A DNA stretch of 64,000 bases from Pycnopodia helianthoides (Eukaryota; Echinodermata; Asteroidea; Forcipulatida; Asteriidae), in the NCBI GenBank assembly GCA_032158295.1, contig CM063247.1:17832875-17896874 (forward strand), read 5' to 3'. Below, piece after piece: positions 43,371 to 54,589 of the stretch. The notes under the pieces are model-generated. The model saw nothing but the letters and a program-made list of their open reading frames with translations. It had not been told where the DNA came from and made no database searches. Every line of letters starts with the position of its first letter. Position 1 is the first letter of the stretch. A program made the position numbers and the translations under genes.

Positions 43371-44130
43371 ACCGGTCACAGGAAGATATATATTTACGTT
43401 AATATTTTTACGTAAAAATTCACACTTTCAAATTTATGTCCAAATCGAAAAAAATCGTAAATATTTACGTGAATACTAAGGAACATTACAGAATTGGTTT
43501 TTGCTAACAAAACAGTTGCTGGCAGTGTAAGCACTTTATGTAATCCACCATATACATAAACTGACAAACCTGTAGACGTTTGAGATCGATCGGCCATCTG
43601 GGTCACAAGAAAATAGTGAAAAACCGATTATACATTAATTTGCATGAAATCATATAGATTCAACAAATGAATAAAACGCTCACTGAGCGATAAATTCCAA
43701 TCGGAAAATTAGCTTATTCTTTTCTCATCAAATATGGCGTTTCAGACAGAAATATTTCAAGGGATGTTTTCTACTATCATCATCATTAGACCGTGTAAGT
43801 TTTATGTAAATCTGTGATCAAAAAATATTTTACAAGTTTTGTTCTTACCAATTCTGTAATGTCCCTTTAACTATTTCTGGCGTGAATATTTACGTAAAGA
43901 TTTCCGTAAATATACCCGATTTGGGGCGCTAATCGCAGATATTCATGAACAAAATCGTGAACCCGCTCACAAGCGTGCATTTTTTCCACAGCAACTCAGG
44001 GTGTTTGTTCAGTCTGGAACCTGCATGGGTGCACAAATCGTGCGATCGGGGCACAAATTGCAAATATTCACATGAATATTTCCGTAAATATTTGCGATTT
44101 GGGGCAAAAATCGTAAATATTTACGTAAAT
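43371..44130. repeat. AT-rich repeat built on CGTAAATATTTACG
   Basis: The 14 bp palindrome CGTAAATATTTACG or a near form recurs at 43,457, 43,885, 44,085 and 44,112, with CGATTTGGGGC boxes between (43,917, 44,095). An inverted pair (ACATTACAGAATTGGTTTTT at 43,485 and CCAATTCTGTAATGTCCC at 43,850) suggests an inverted-repeat element of about 400-500 bp. Confidence 0.55.
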
Positions 44131-44133
44131 GTA

Positions 44134-44440
44134 GTCGCATTCCCTCAAGGTGATCCCGTGGCTGCTGCTTCCCAGGTTGTATCGTAAACTTGGGTGTGAT
44201 CCCTGGCTACACGGCAGTTAACGGTTGCATGGCTTCTGACTGGCACCCCCGAACAAAGATATTGACAAAATAGGGAGACCGCCAATATAGGGCTAGATAG
44301 CTCAGTTGGTAGAGCGCCGGTACGTTAATCCGGAGGTCGTTGGTTCAAATCCCGCTCTAGTCAATTTTTCTTTGTTCAACCCCAAACTATTTGAAATTTA
44401 CCTAGTCAGTTTCCCTTGTGGTTCATTACTTGACATTTAT
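44134..44440 (+). mobile_element. tRNA-derived SINE, best-preserved copy
   Basis: About 305 bp in three parts: a 155 bp head (GTCGCATTCCCTCAAGGTG, GGTGTGATCCCTGGCTACAC, CTTCTGACTGGCACCC), a 72 bp tRNA-like part (44,291-44,362) with Pol III boxes, and a tail (CAATTTTTCTTTGTTCAACC, TTCCCTTGTGGTTCATTACT). Other copies lie at 38.6, 49.9, 61.2 and 61.5 kb. The head upstream of the tRNA part is shared by four of them, so it belongs to the repeat. Confidence 0.8.
44291..44362 (+). tRNA. tRNA-like sequence inside the SINE (Asn-GTT-like)
   Basis: Folds as a cloverleaf: acceptor GGCTAGA with TCTAGTC (7 pairs, one G-T), D stem GCTC/GAGC, T arm with GGTTCAAATCC. The anticodon stem has CCGG/CCGG and a T-T mismatch. 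The loop ACGTTAA would give anticodon GTT, but position 33 is C instead of the invariant T. It occurs in repeated copies with the same flanks, so I read it as the head of a SINE, not a working tRNA gene. Confidence 0.5.
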
Positions 44441-44800
44441 ATACTAACGAAAATACATATGTTCGATGTCCCTTCAGGGCCACCATACTTCTTAGATAAA
44501 AATGTGTTGGACCGTCTGTTCATTTGTTTTTTAATGATCTTCTAAGCACTGAAAACATAACAGTAGGTCTTTAGGTTTTACGAGCAGTTTCAACTGTAAT
44601 GGATGTGTGGTTAGTCTAGTATAAAATGAGTAAACAAATTACCATACATTTTTCATTGATTTATTGCAGCGCTTAACCAGCGCGAACTTGTGTCCAGAAC
44701 ATGGTTCCTGCCAATACTCGGTTGCTGTTACGCTCACAACATTTTCGACGGACGGGAGCATTTGACGGACGGGAGCATTTGACGGACGGTGATAATTTTT
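44441..44800. other. No gene seen
   Basis: A short tandem pair GACGGACGGGAGCATTT occurs at 44,750-44,785. Otherwise unremarkable. Confidence 0.4.
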
Positions 44801-44805
44801 TTTTA

Positions 44806-45055
44806 CGGTTTAGAGACATCTCTTTAACATTAGAGATATCTTTTATTTATTTAGAGATATGGCTCTAAATCATTTACAGCTATCTCTAATTAATTTAGAG
44901 ATATCTCTAATTCATTTTTAAAGATATCACTAAATCATTTTAAGATATCACTAAATCATTTAAAGATATTGCTAAAACTTTTAGAGATATCTTAAAATAA
45001 ATTAAAGATATCTTCTAACACATTGAAGACATCGTCGATAGCATTAAAACAATGT
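44806..45055. repeat. Minisatellite of about 23-27 bp built on AGAGATATCTCT
   Basis: Around ten loosely conserved units carry TTTAGAGATATCTCTAA or a decayed form (AAAGATATCACTAAATCATTT, TTAGAGATATCTTAAAA). The core AGAGATATCTCT is a perfect palindrome. Copies decay toward the right end (GAAGACATCGTC, AAAGACGTTGC). Confidence 0.8.
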
Positions 45056-45289
45056 AAAGACGTTGCTAATGCTAATAAATGCTACTTTGGCTCGCCACAT
45101 ATATTCAGTGTTTTGCTTCAGTTTTTCTTTGCGTGTCTGTCCTTTTCAGTCTTGCGGAGTTACGGGAAGGATTTTTACCCGACACGTTCTCTTGTCTGGA
45201 TATTTCTTGTATGCAATTTTCAGTGGTTTTTAATACGGTGTTCGCTAAAATGATTTAAAAAATAAAACAACAATTTTACTATCAGTACG

Positions 45290-48270
45290 TGTGAGCTTCA
45301 GCTTGGGGTGCATAATGCACTTGGCACCACAGCCAGTTGTGTTGAGACGGGATAGTCCAGTAATGGGTGAAGGAGAGGAAAGTACATAGCCTGCCTGTGT
45401 ATATAGAGCACTCAAGTCAACCTCAACCTCCACGCGGTGCACCCCTCACGGTACTAAAGGCTGACGAGGCTGTGGCTAAGGGAAGGAAACCTGCATGCAG
45501 CGGAGAACCAACAACTCACCCATTGTTCAAACAATAACTGTTACATGAGACTGCACGGATGAATCAACACCAGCTGAAGCTGGTAATGATTTCGGGGAGG
45601 CGACGGTTCAGATACCAGAAGATGACAATATCAGGTTTGTGTACAGCATGACCCTTCTGAATCAAAACCGTAAAGGAAGTTCCGCGGCCGACTATACGTC
45701 GTTGGGCGGGCCTAAATAAATTACAAAATTATTAGCTGTTGGAATATAAGAACACTTAATACCATTACAAAGTCAGCTCAACTTGCAAGGGAGATGGAAA
45801 GATACAGCCGTTGCATTGATAGATGGAAAGGGCACGGAAAGGTTAAGTTGAGCACCGGCAAAAGTGTCATATTTTCAGGGAGAGATGACAATTTACATCA
45901 CCATGGAGTTGCAACAATGATGACAAAGAATGCAGAGCAGTTATTACTGGAATGAAAGCCTATAAACGGAAGACTCATTTATGCCATATTTTTCTCCATA
46001 TGCATGAAATTATCTAGTGATTTAGCTAGTGATCTCCAATAAGTTCGCACTACAATTCAGCTCAAGTTGAAGAGGAAACAACAGCGAAGATTGAACATGA
46101 GGAAGTTTAACACAACAAAGCTACAGCAACCTAATAATGTGAGAACCAAATTAACAGTTGAACTCAAAAACAGGTTGATGTACTACAGGATTATGAGGAT
46201 AGTGATGAAAATGTGAAAGCAAATTGGCAGAAATCTGAGGACGCTTACAAGGAAACAGAAGAGAAGGTTGGGGTACAAGAAGAAAGGAAACAAGCCATGG
46301 ATTAGCAAAGAATCCTATATAGTGGAAGAGAGGAGAACAGACAAAATCAGAAAGAATTCTACTGCAAAATATGAAAGAGAAATACAGGAACAAGAACAAA
46401 TATCTTAAGAGGAGTATGAGAAAAGACAAAAGAAAGTGGGCTGATGACTTAGCATCTGAAGCAGAGCGGGCAGCATGGAATGAGAGAATGACAGAACTGT
46501 AAGGTCACAAAGACATTGTGCAATGACAAAGCCAAAACAAGTAGGGCCGTTAAAGACAAGAAATAGAATGGTACATAACTGAAGAAACACCAAGGAAGAG
46601 GAGGTGGTGTGAACATTTTAAAGAGGTTCTTAACAGACAAATGCTAAATAACCCAGTAACAGATGAAATAATTATTGAGGATCCTACTATTGCGGGTATT
46701 AGTACTGACTGCATATCAAAGGCAGAAATAAGATTAGATAGAAAGATGAAAAACGGGAAGTCTGCTGGTGGAAAGGATGAACTAACTGCAGAATTGTTGA
46801 AGGCGGACATGGACACAACCGTGGATTGGCTAGCTGACATAATATTCACTATGATATGGGAACAGAAAGAAGTGCCAAAGACAATGGAAGCGGGGGCTTA
46901 TAGTCAAGTTACCAAAGAAAGGCGATCTAACAGAATGTGGAAACTGGAGAGGGATCCCATTAAGATCTGTCCCAAGCAAAGTATTTGGAAGAGTGCTTAT
47001 CGACAGGATAAGAGATGGAGCGAACAGCAAGTTGACGGATGAGCAGGCTGGATTTTTTAGAAGAGGCAGGAGCACTGTCGAACATATTTTTGTGTTAAGA
47101 AATATAATTGAGCAAGTAGTGGAATGGCAATCAATCTTATACATAACGTTTGTGGATTTTGAGAAAGCATTCGACTCTGTGCACAGATAAAGCCTTTGGA
47201 AAAAGCGTGGCTAGTTATGGTTATACCAAACAAATTAATCGGAATGGTTCAAATCTTGACGAAGAAAGTGAGTGGGCAGTTCTTGACGAAGGCGAAGAGT
47301 CAGAATGGTTTAAAGTTAAAACTATAGTGAAACAAGGTGATGTCATGTCTGGTTTCATCTTCTTAATGGTAGTGGACTGGATCATGAAACATACAAATGA
47401 AGGAAACAACACAGGGATAAGGTGGAAGTTCACAACTAAGTTAGAGGATTTTGACTCATTGCGGATGACATTGCTCTTTTGTCATCTACCACACAACATT
47501 ATGCAAACTAAAGTAGCCAAACTACATGAATCTGCAGCAATGACTGTGTTGAAGATTAATTCTAAGAAGACTGAAGTGATGAGGATAAATATATTAGTAG
47601 ATCGAACAACAGGATACATATTGAGGGCGAACAACTCAACGAGGTTGGCAAGTACACTTATTTGGGAGCAATTTATTCAAGGAGGAGGGGGAGAAGACAT
47701 AAACAACAGGCTTCGAAAAGCAATGGGGTCATTATGAAGCTAAAGAATATATGGAGCTCTATCAAATTTTCATTGAAAATCAAGTTAAGACATGTTCAAA
47801 TCACTTGTCATATCAGTGTTATTATATGGCTCGAGACATGGAAAATCAATAAAGGAGACAATAAGGAACTCGATACTTTTCTTTTTAAATGTTTGAAAAG
47901 AATACTCAAAATCAGATGGCCGTATGTCATATCTAACAATGGCATACAACAGAAAACCAAGATGAAAAGGAGTAGTGAGGAAGTCAAGGCAAGACGTTGG
48001 AAAATGATTGGCCATGTCCTAAGAATGGATGATAACTGCCACTCACTGCATTAATATGATGTCCAGAAGGCGTGAGGAAAGTAGGACGCCCTTAAATCAC
48101 CTGGAGGCGAACTGTAGAAAAAGAGAAGAAGGCGTTTGGATGGCGATCCTTGGGCAAAGCTAAGCCCGTAGCCAGATACCGGGTGCGGTGGAGAGGAAAC
48201 CTTGCTGCCTTATAAGCCACTTGGACCCGAAGAGGATAGGTAAAGTAGGTACTTGTGAGTTGAATGTGTT
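45290..48270 (+). mobile_element. LINE with endonuclease and reverse transcriptase, decayed
   Basis: A plus-strand non-LTR element of about 3 kb with many stops and shifts. 5' part: TVLKADEAVAKGRKPACSGE (about 45,450). Endonuclease: LAREMERYSRCIDRWKGHGK then VKLSTGKSVIFSGRDDNLHH (45,780-45,910). RT: KMKNGKSAGGKDELTAELLK (46,745-46,800), KLTDEQAGFFRRGRSTVEHI (about 47,030), FVDFEKAFDSVH (47,150-47,185), VKQGDVMSGFIFLMVVDW (about 47,330). The YADD site is not preserved. C-terminal: FKCLKRILKIRWPYV, RRWKMIGHVLRMDDN, then WRRTVEKEKKAFGW (48,105-48,150). The element resembles RTE-like and related LINEs of animals; the clade is a guess. No ORF is intact. Confidence 0.8.
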
Positions 48271-48489
48271 CTATTTTCAAACTTCCCTTATGGAAAAGAG
48301 ACTTCTCCATGAGATGTAACCCCTTTATAGCCTGCGTATAGCCAACTTGATCGTACTTTCATTCTAGCCACTATGACTTTTCCTTGAAAGCTTCTTGCCC
48401 CTTGTATCCGTAGCTGTATTAAGAAAATATTAAATTTACAGAGGAGTAAATCTATGTTTTGTGGTTGAGACCGTAAAATAAATCATCAT
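48271..48489. other. LINE 3' flank, no feature
   Basis: Possible 3' UTR of the LINE, ending near AAAATAAATCATCATTC at 48,475. Confidence 0.35.
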
Positions 48490-49500
48490 TCAAAAGACAA
48501 AAATATTTGTCCAAGGGAAATAAATTTGCGATATTTATTAAGGCACAACATAATATTGTACTCGCTGTTTGCAAACACATGGCATCTTTTTTGATGTGCC
48601 CAAAGTAGGGAACCTCTTCGTTTTGATTGTCTGAACCATAACTTGATGCAAGCTCTTGCCTTAAATGGTGTCATTAGTTTGTACCCTTTCTCTTCTGGAA
48701 ACCTCCAGTATCTTTCTGAGACAAGACATCTCACAGACTGTCAATCGGTGGGACTCAGCTTTTTGAGAGGCCGCTTGTCATATTATACTCAAACAATGTT
48801 TTCTGAAGGATTGCTTTCTTCAAGTATTATACCTCTTCCGTTCAGCATACCTTTTGTGTACATGAACTCCATGTTTTCTTATTCATAAGAGCCTCATGGA
48901 CGCCATTGACACTTCCCATGATGGAGCACCACACCAAACACACTGAAAAGAGACATTTTTTAAAGGTCACACTCAAGGACTGTAACAGTATATCGGCCGT
49001 CCTCTATAGGTTTCTCACAGAGCTAGAGATGGCGCTGCTGCATAACTAAACTTCTCCAGAGCTGACGGTTTTCAGCCTTCCTGCTGGCTTTGTTGAAGAG
49101 CGGATCTGTATGCCTCTGGCGCTCTGTGATTTAATGGTGTCATTGTAGATCAATCCTGCGTATGGGTGGTCGTCGCGAGGTATATTTCCAGCTAAGCCTC
49201 CCTCCTGAGGTGCCCAAAGTAGGGAACCTCTTCGTTTCGATGGTCTGAACTGTGTTTAACTTGATGCAAGCTCTTGCCTTTATGGTCTCATTATTTTGTA
49301 CCCTTTCTCTTCTGGAAACCTCCATGCAGTATCTTTCTGAGACAAGATATCTCAAAGACTGTCAATCAGTTGGAGTCAGCTTTTTGAGAGTCCAAGATTT
49401 GGAGCCATACGTGACGGCGGAGACTGGACCAAGGTGCTGTACAGCCCGATTCGGAACTTGGTGCTATAGCTGATTTTTCTTTCGCTTTGCAGACGTTGTT
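48490..49500 (-). pseudogene. Duplicated 3' fragments of another LINE
   Basis: Two direct copies of about 185 bp (48,596-48,780 and 49,207-49,395) share GTGCCCAAAGTAGGGAACCT, AACTTGATGCAAGCTCTTGCC, and CCCTTTCTCTTCTGGAAACC. On the minus strand they read YGSKSWTLKKL (second copy), RYLVSERYCMEVSRRERVQN and TKRFPTLGT. That is the post-RT segment of LINE proteins in which the enzyme end gives (E/S)WTL, MRCYRK and GH motifs. A further piece at 49,040-49,140 (TDPLFNKASRKAENRQLWRS) is the same protein's end. All are decayed. Confidence 0.6.
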
Positions 49501-49873
49501 TCTGTATCACTCACATCCCGAGACCAGTTCGCAGTATTTAATGTCACTTTAGGATGTAATTGTGTAACCTCTTGCGAGGTAAATAATGTGCTGACCTATT
49601 CCACACTATGTAATTTCCAATGATGACGTTAGTTGGATGACTTAGCGTCCACTTGAACTTTGTTTTTTGCACTATTGATTTTGAGTAATGTACAAACAAA
49701 GAAGGTACAAACAACCAATTGCGTTTTGTCTAATAAAATGGAGAAATCAGGAAGTTGTAAAAAATACATTGCACTAGACAGTGTAAAAAAGTAAGTGTGG
49801 GCCTACAGACCTAAGTCAGAGCATGGTCAGTGCGGATACATATCAAGTAATGAAACAAAAGGGTGTGTGTAAG
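49501..49873. other. No gene seen
   Basis: Nothing recognised beyond AT-rich sequence. Confidence 0.35.
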
Positions 49874-50160
49874 TTTTAAATAATTTGGGGTTGAACAAAG
49901 ACAAATTGACTAGAGCGGGATTAACATGCCGGCGCTTTCCTTTGTGGCTTATTACTTGATATAGTGAAATTCAAAAAGTAGCATCCCTCCCTGGCTGAAG
50001 GGGATCCGATCCCTTGGCTGCCGCTTCAGGTTGCAATGTTAGGTGTGATCCCTGGCTACACGGCAGTTAAAGGTTGTATGGCTTCTGACTGGCACCCCGA
50101 ACAAAGATATTGACAAAATGGGGAGATCGCCAGCTAGGGCTTAGATAGCTCAGGATCCAC
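49874..50160. mobile_element. SINE fragments, two orientations
   Basis: 49,874-49,965 is an inverted, deleted tail and tRNA part (minus strand GGCATGTTAATCCCGCTCTAG, GTCTTTGTTCAACCCC). 49,980-50,160 is a plus-strand head (GTGTGATCCCTGGCTACACG, CTTCTGACTGGCACCCCG) that breaks off in the tRNA part after TAGATAGCTCAGG. Same family as the copy at 44.1 kb. Confidence 0.7.
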
Positions 50161-50619
50161 ACAATACAATTCGCTCAGCCCCATCGGACTCTTACAAGAC
50201 ATGGGCTGATGAGCTTGTACAAATTATTGTTCAGGTTGTAGTGATGCATGTGGGAACAACAGCCGGCTCAATGCGGACAGCCTATACACGATGTGTACTT
50301 GAAGCATAGAGGCTTCATGAAGGCTCCACAGATAATATAAACGATTTTTTTCAAAACCAAAGTAAGAGCCCTATTTTAAGTACAAGTAGACATATGAATT
50401 CAATAACTATTACACAACAGAGCTGTCATATTGAAAGACATGCAGGAGGAAGAGGTGACCAGGGTCAGTGGGAATGGTACAATGCGGATGTGTATGTCCA
50501 TAGAGAAAGGATTCCGTGGTCCTTTCTCTTTGGTATGTCAGCCCATCGAGGAGGCATTCTGGGGGGACCGCCGAGCGAAAATACACCAAGTGCATTGTGG
50601 GAAAGATCTGGAGTAGGTA
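50161..50619. other. No gene seen
   Basis: Overlapping short frames on both strands, to 95 codons, without a known domain. Confidence 0.35.
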
Positions 50620-51080
50620 TCGGTCCGCCGCACTGTTAGTGTAGAGATCAGTGGTCCGCCGTCGTACGCCGTCGTACGCGTATACGGGACCACGCACGCC
50701 TGCGCGGCCGCGGTACGTCTACCGCCCCCGTCCCCCTTCGCGCTCTTTCCTTTCTCCATGGGGTTAGCCATCAAGAGCCGGCTAGCTCACCTTAGATCAG
50801 CTGAAAAAACGCTGCATGAATTTGTGTGTACATTGGATGCGTAGCCGTCTATATCCATCCGTCCATCAACATAGCGCTTCGATTCCAACACACAAAGCTA
50901 AATCTGGTTATTGGACATTGAAGTGACGATCCTGACACTCCATTTGAAGTGTTGCTGGCGCGGCGCAGTAGCCTGACCTGAATCTGGGGACGGCCTTTCC
51001 ATCATTCCTACCCTCTACTCTCTGGCCTGCCTGGGCCGGGTATGCAGATCGAGTTCGTTCGGCTCTGCATTCTCAACCCC
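50620..51080. promoter_or_regulatory. CpG-rich block, candidate promoter
   Basis: Clearly GC- and CpG-rich in an otherwise AT-rich window, densest at 50,630-50,745 (GCCGTCGTACGCGTATACGG, GCCTGCGCGGCCGCGGTACG). Minus-strand splice donor AAG/GTGAGC at 50,791; plus-strand donor ATG/GTAAGT at 51,545. No TATA box was picked out. Such a block could drive the tetraspanin gene (minus) and another gene (plus). This is inference; no transcript evidence exists here. Confidence 0.45.
50791..51000 (-). other. Possible 5' untranslated exon on the minus strand
   Basis: Ends at a good donor (CTGATCTAAG/GTGAGCTAGC). No long open frame; the ATGs found run into stops. It would fit a non-coding first exon of the tetraspanin gene 12 kb downstream, but there is no direct link. 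The start given is only approximate. Confidence 0.3.
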
Positions 51081-51199
51081 GCATAAGCTTTGCTTTGATA
51101 TCTTACACACATGTATGGCGTATCAGAGGGCCTAGGGATCTTTGGAGAGACCGGCCATTAAGACCAGAGACAGCTTGAACTGAAGTGGCGCTCACTACT

Positions 51200-51545
51200 A
51201 CATGTGTACATGTATGAAGATTCAGGGCCGCGGCAGCCTAGAGCTCGAAGCTTCTTGTTGTATATTGTGTGACTGGAGAGATGCAGTGAACTACACTAGA
51301 CGTGTAGCCAGGATTCTTTTGTCTACCGCTGCTCTATGTGCAGCACTCAGCCTACGTGTAGAAAAGCGTCGTCGAATGTATGCACGGAGCTCTAAGAGAT
51401 GGAATGGCTCAAGCAGTTTGATGGCAGGCATCACTGGATTTGGAAATTTCTCATCTAAATACACACTTCACTTGATTTTATCTATGTACGGACGTTATTA
51501 GGTGATACGCTTCTCTCTGGTCGTGTTTACAGTAACTCTGCGATG
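51200..51545 (+). other. Possible first exon on the plus strand
   Basis: Contains a 99-codon frame (51,202-51,501, MCTCMKIQGRGSLELEASCC) without a known domain. It ends at a strong donor, TCTGCGATG/GTAAGTTT. The ATG just before the donor would allow a first exon that carries only the start codon. No downstream exon was recognised in the window. Confidence 0.25.
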
Positions 51546-54189
51546 GTAAGTTTTTGTATCTTACGATGATTTGGGGACAACAAAACGTTATCTCTTCATG
51601 CAAAAAAATTCTTATTCATAATCGGGTCGTCTTTCTACCTTCGTGTTTTACGTGCTGTATCGCCCAATGCACAGTGCACACAAACTAAACTTGAGAAAGG
51701 CTTTGCTAGTCGTAATTGTAATAGGTTATTTTTTATGACATGAGGTGATGTGGAAGGCTTCCTCCATCCATGGTTACAGTTACACTTACTTAGTATAGTG
51801 AATGTATTATGCCATGCAATGGTTACAGCATGGTTCCTGTTTGTGAATGAATGGCTTTGTCTCGAGTCTGCTGGCTGGGCCACATGACATGGCCTCCCTT
51901 TAAAAAGGGCCATCATTTAGTTAGTAAAATGCAATGCTTGGACCATGTTGGACTTTAACCGAACATAATGTCATGAGAACTATCATTCAACTACATTTGT
52001 TGTAGTAAAAATCAGTGAATCGAGGTGGCACTGGTGGTACTTAATACCATGGAGGGGTTAATTACTATTTGGTACACTACATGTACACGTAGCATGTAGT
52101 TACTATAGTATAGACTAGTGTTTTACTACAACTGTAGTATGAACACATGTTTCTTTATAATTATACATGTACTATGTACATTGTCCTGTCCTGTCCTGCA
52201 TCGTTGTCTGGTTCCCAGTTCATGTACTGTAGGTAAGGTTTTGAGGGAACAATGCATTTTTTTGCTTCACCCAAGTTAAAATGTTCTCCATTTGTAGAAC
52301 ATGCTACTTTATTAATGTTTACAAAAATTGCTTTTGTTTTTCAAGGACGGCATCGAAACATGTACTTCAGTACAGACTCTACTTGTACAATATCATGCAG
52401 TCATGTTAATTCAACATTTATGTTTGATCCCAAATTTCAATTCCTGTTTTACCTTGAAATGGGTCAAGATCCATTGACCAGAATTCTGTTCTGAAATCCA
52501 CACTGTGCTTTTAATATCGATCAGGCCTCAACAAGTTGAGAGTAATTTTCTATCGATAGTGACACCCAAAAATTTGTAAAAAATCTAATTTCTGTATAAT
52601 TTATTATAATCTCTATTTTTTCAAGTGTGTGAAAAACTGTAATCTATGGTCAAAAATTCCAAACGGAAATTTCATCTGACATGATAATTTTTCAGTCTCC
52701 TTTGATAGAAGAATAGATCACATTATACTATATTTAAGTTGGATTGTATGGCATGTCAATACTTTGCAAAAAAAGAAGTTTATCTCAGGTAGATAAAAGA
52801 GTGATTTTTCATAATTATTAGGCCTTATATTGACAAACCAAAAAGCAGAAAAACCAATGAGCGGGAGATATATTAATATAATTTCAGTAAAAACAGTCAT
52901 ATCTCAGGCCTTGAATTACACGGCGGCCACGACGGCCAGTGCCGTCCTTGCCCTTCTAACTGGACGTGGTGCCCCTAAAAAAAACCCAACTTTTCACGGC
53001 CATACTGCCATGCCCTTTTCCCCCCTTTAGCCGTCGTGCCCTTTCCCCTTTCGGTTAATGGAACAAAAAGATTAAGTATCAAGATTTCATACTGAAACTT
53101 AGAAGTGCTATCCAATATCGTAAAACCCTAACAGAACTCTTTGAATATGTTGTTTGGACTGGAAGGCTACAAGATGGCACAAAGAATATGACTAGCTGTG
53201 ACAGGTGGTTCAGAATCTGATTATTTAAAGTTTAAAGCTTCCTGTTTAGAACAAAAAGTCAAAATGGTTACATTAGTGCTTGAGTAAGTTGTACCTTTCC
53301 CTCAAGGCTGACGCTAGGGAAGCGTGCATGTACAGTGGATTTGCCCATGCCTACATAACTGCATTCGAACTTCCTTGCTGTCATCAAGTGTGTGGTTGAT
53401 TGACACGCCCAAGTACGTGAAAGATGTGCCACAAGGTATTGGTGCGAGCGGTATGTTGTGTAAGCCTGGGTGGAGACTTCAAATATCCGAATATCCGCAG
53501 ATAACATTGCTAACCCAAACTATGGTTACAGTTTTTGAACAATCTGGATATTCGCCAGAGGTGCTGATACACATCTAAAAATAATCCGGATAGTTCTCAA
53601 ATGACGAAGATGCTCTATAGTGCAAGTAACTAGGTCCCTTTTACAACGCACAATCCGTGCGACATGCAAGCAGTCACATCGCTTTAAGGCTTGTAGTCTT
53701 TGTTATGTCGTTACTTTGTGTGCTACTATAAAGCTAAGAAACATTGAACGTTAGAGGGCGCTTCAGAACAATGCGATAGCTTGAGAGTAAACGCCCTCTA
53801 CTAAGAAATATACACCAGTGCATTATGTGATAGCATACAAAACCAGTTACAAACCTCTTGACGAAAGACTTAACTTGTCTGTTCATGCTCGGGAAAAAAG
53901 TTTTTCCCCCGAAATTGCAATAATCATCATCGCTGGTGTTTAAAATCGTATACTGTCGTCACTGGTCCACACACAAAAGTAAGGGTCAGGTTCAGGGTCA
54001 GTTTTAAAGTCAGTATAAGAATAAAGATTTAGGTTTTTAGGCACACTCAAAGTTAAAATAAAGGTCTGTCAAAGGTGAAGTGTCTTCAATCTCAAAGTCA
54101 GACTCACTTTTAGATCTTGAGCAAATCAACAAAGTAAAACAAAACAGAACAGCTTTGTGTTTGTCTGTGTGTTTTTTGCGGGGTGGTTG
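51546..54189. other. No gene seen
   Basis: Holds a CpG-rich spot at 52,918-52,970 (GGCGGCCACGACGGCCAGTG). An inverted pair TTAGAGGGCG (53,751) and CGCCCTCTA (53,792) recalls the GAGGGCGCTG box of the satellite. Short frames show no domain. Confidence 0.4.
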
Positions 54190-54345
54190 CACGAAGTAAA
54201 AATGCTGTGATAAAGACACTATGTTTTTTATTACAGGAACGGTTGTGTGTAAATGATTTTTTGTTACCCTAAATTTTGTTTCTGAAACCCAGAAATAGTT
54301 ACATACATGTTTACAAAAATAACCGTAAACGCACAGGCTTACTAT
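54190..54345 (+). repeat. Second copy of the 13.0 kb repeat
   Basis: CTAAATTTTGTTTCTGAAAC, AAATAGTTACATACATG and CGTAAACGCACAGGCTTACT match 13,010-13,175 in the same orientation. Unknown family. Confidence 0.6.
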
Positions 54346-54589
54346 TAATATTATCAGCGATCGTTTGGCGAGTGCATGTCACACACTCAGTCACTCACAA
54401 CCACACTAAAGCCCACAATCACTTGAGTACCCTACTGAAGAAAAATATTTGGATATATATCCGAATATTTGCGAATAGTTGGCCGGCGGATACCCAAATA
54501 CAAAATTTTACTATCTGCCCAGGCCTAATGTGATGGTGTTGTCATTACATGTACACGATGTAGTTGTTGGCTGAATGATCATGTACATT

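Noticed and set aside
44291..44362. Functional tRNA-Asn gene
   Set aside because: Position 33 is C, the anticodon stem has a mismatch, and the same flanks recur with other copies, so it is read as a SINE part.
46151..46849. Several hydrophobic minus-strand frames, possible membrane proteins
   Set aside because: They are antisense shadows of the plus-strand LINE coding sequence.
51202..51501. 99-codon plus-strand gene
   Set aside because: No recognisable domain, start unproven. Listed only as part of a possible first exon.
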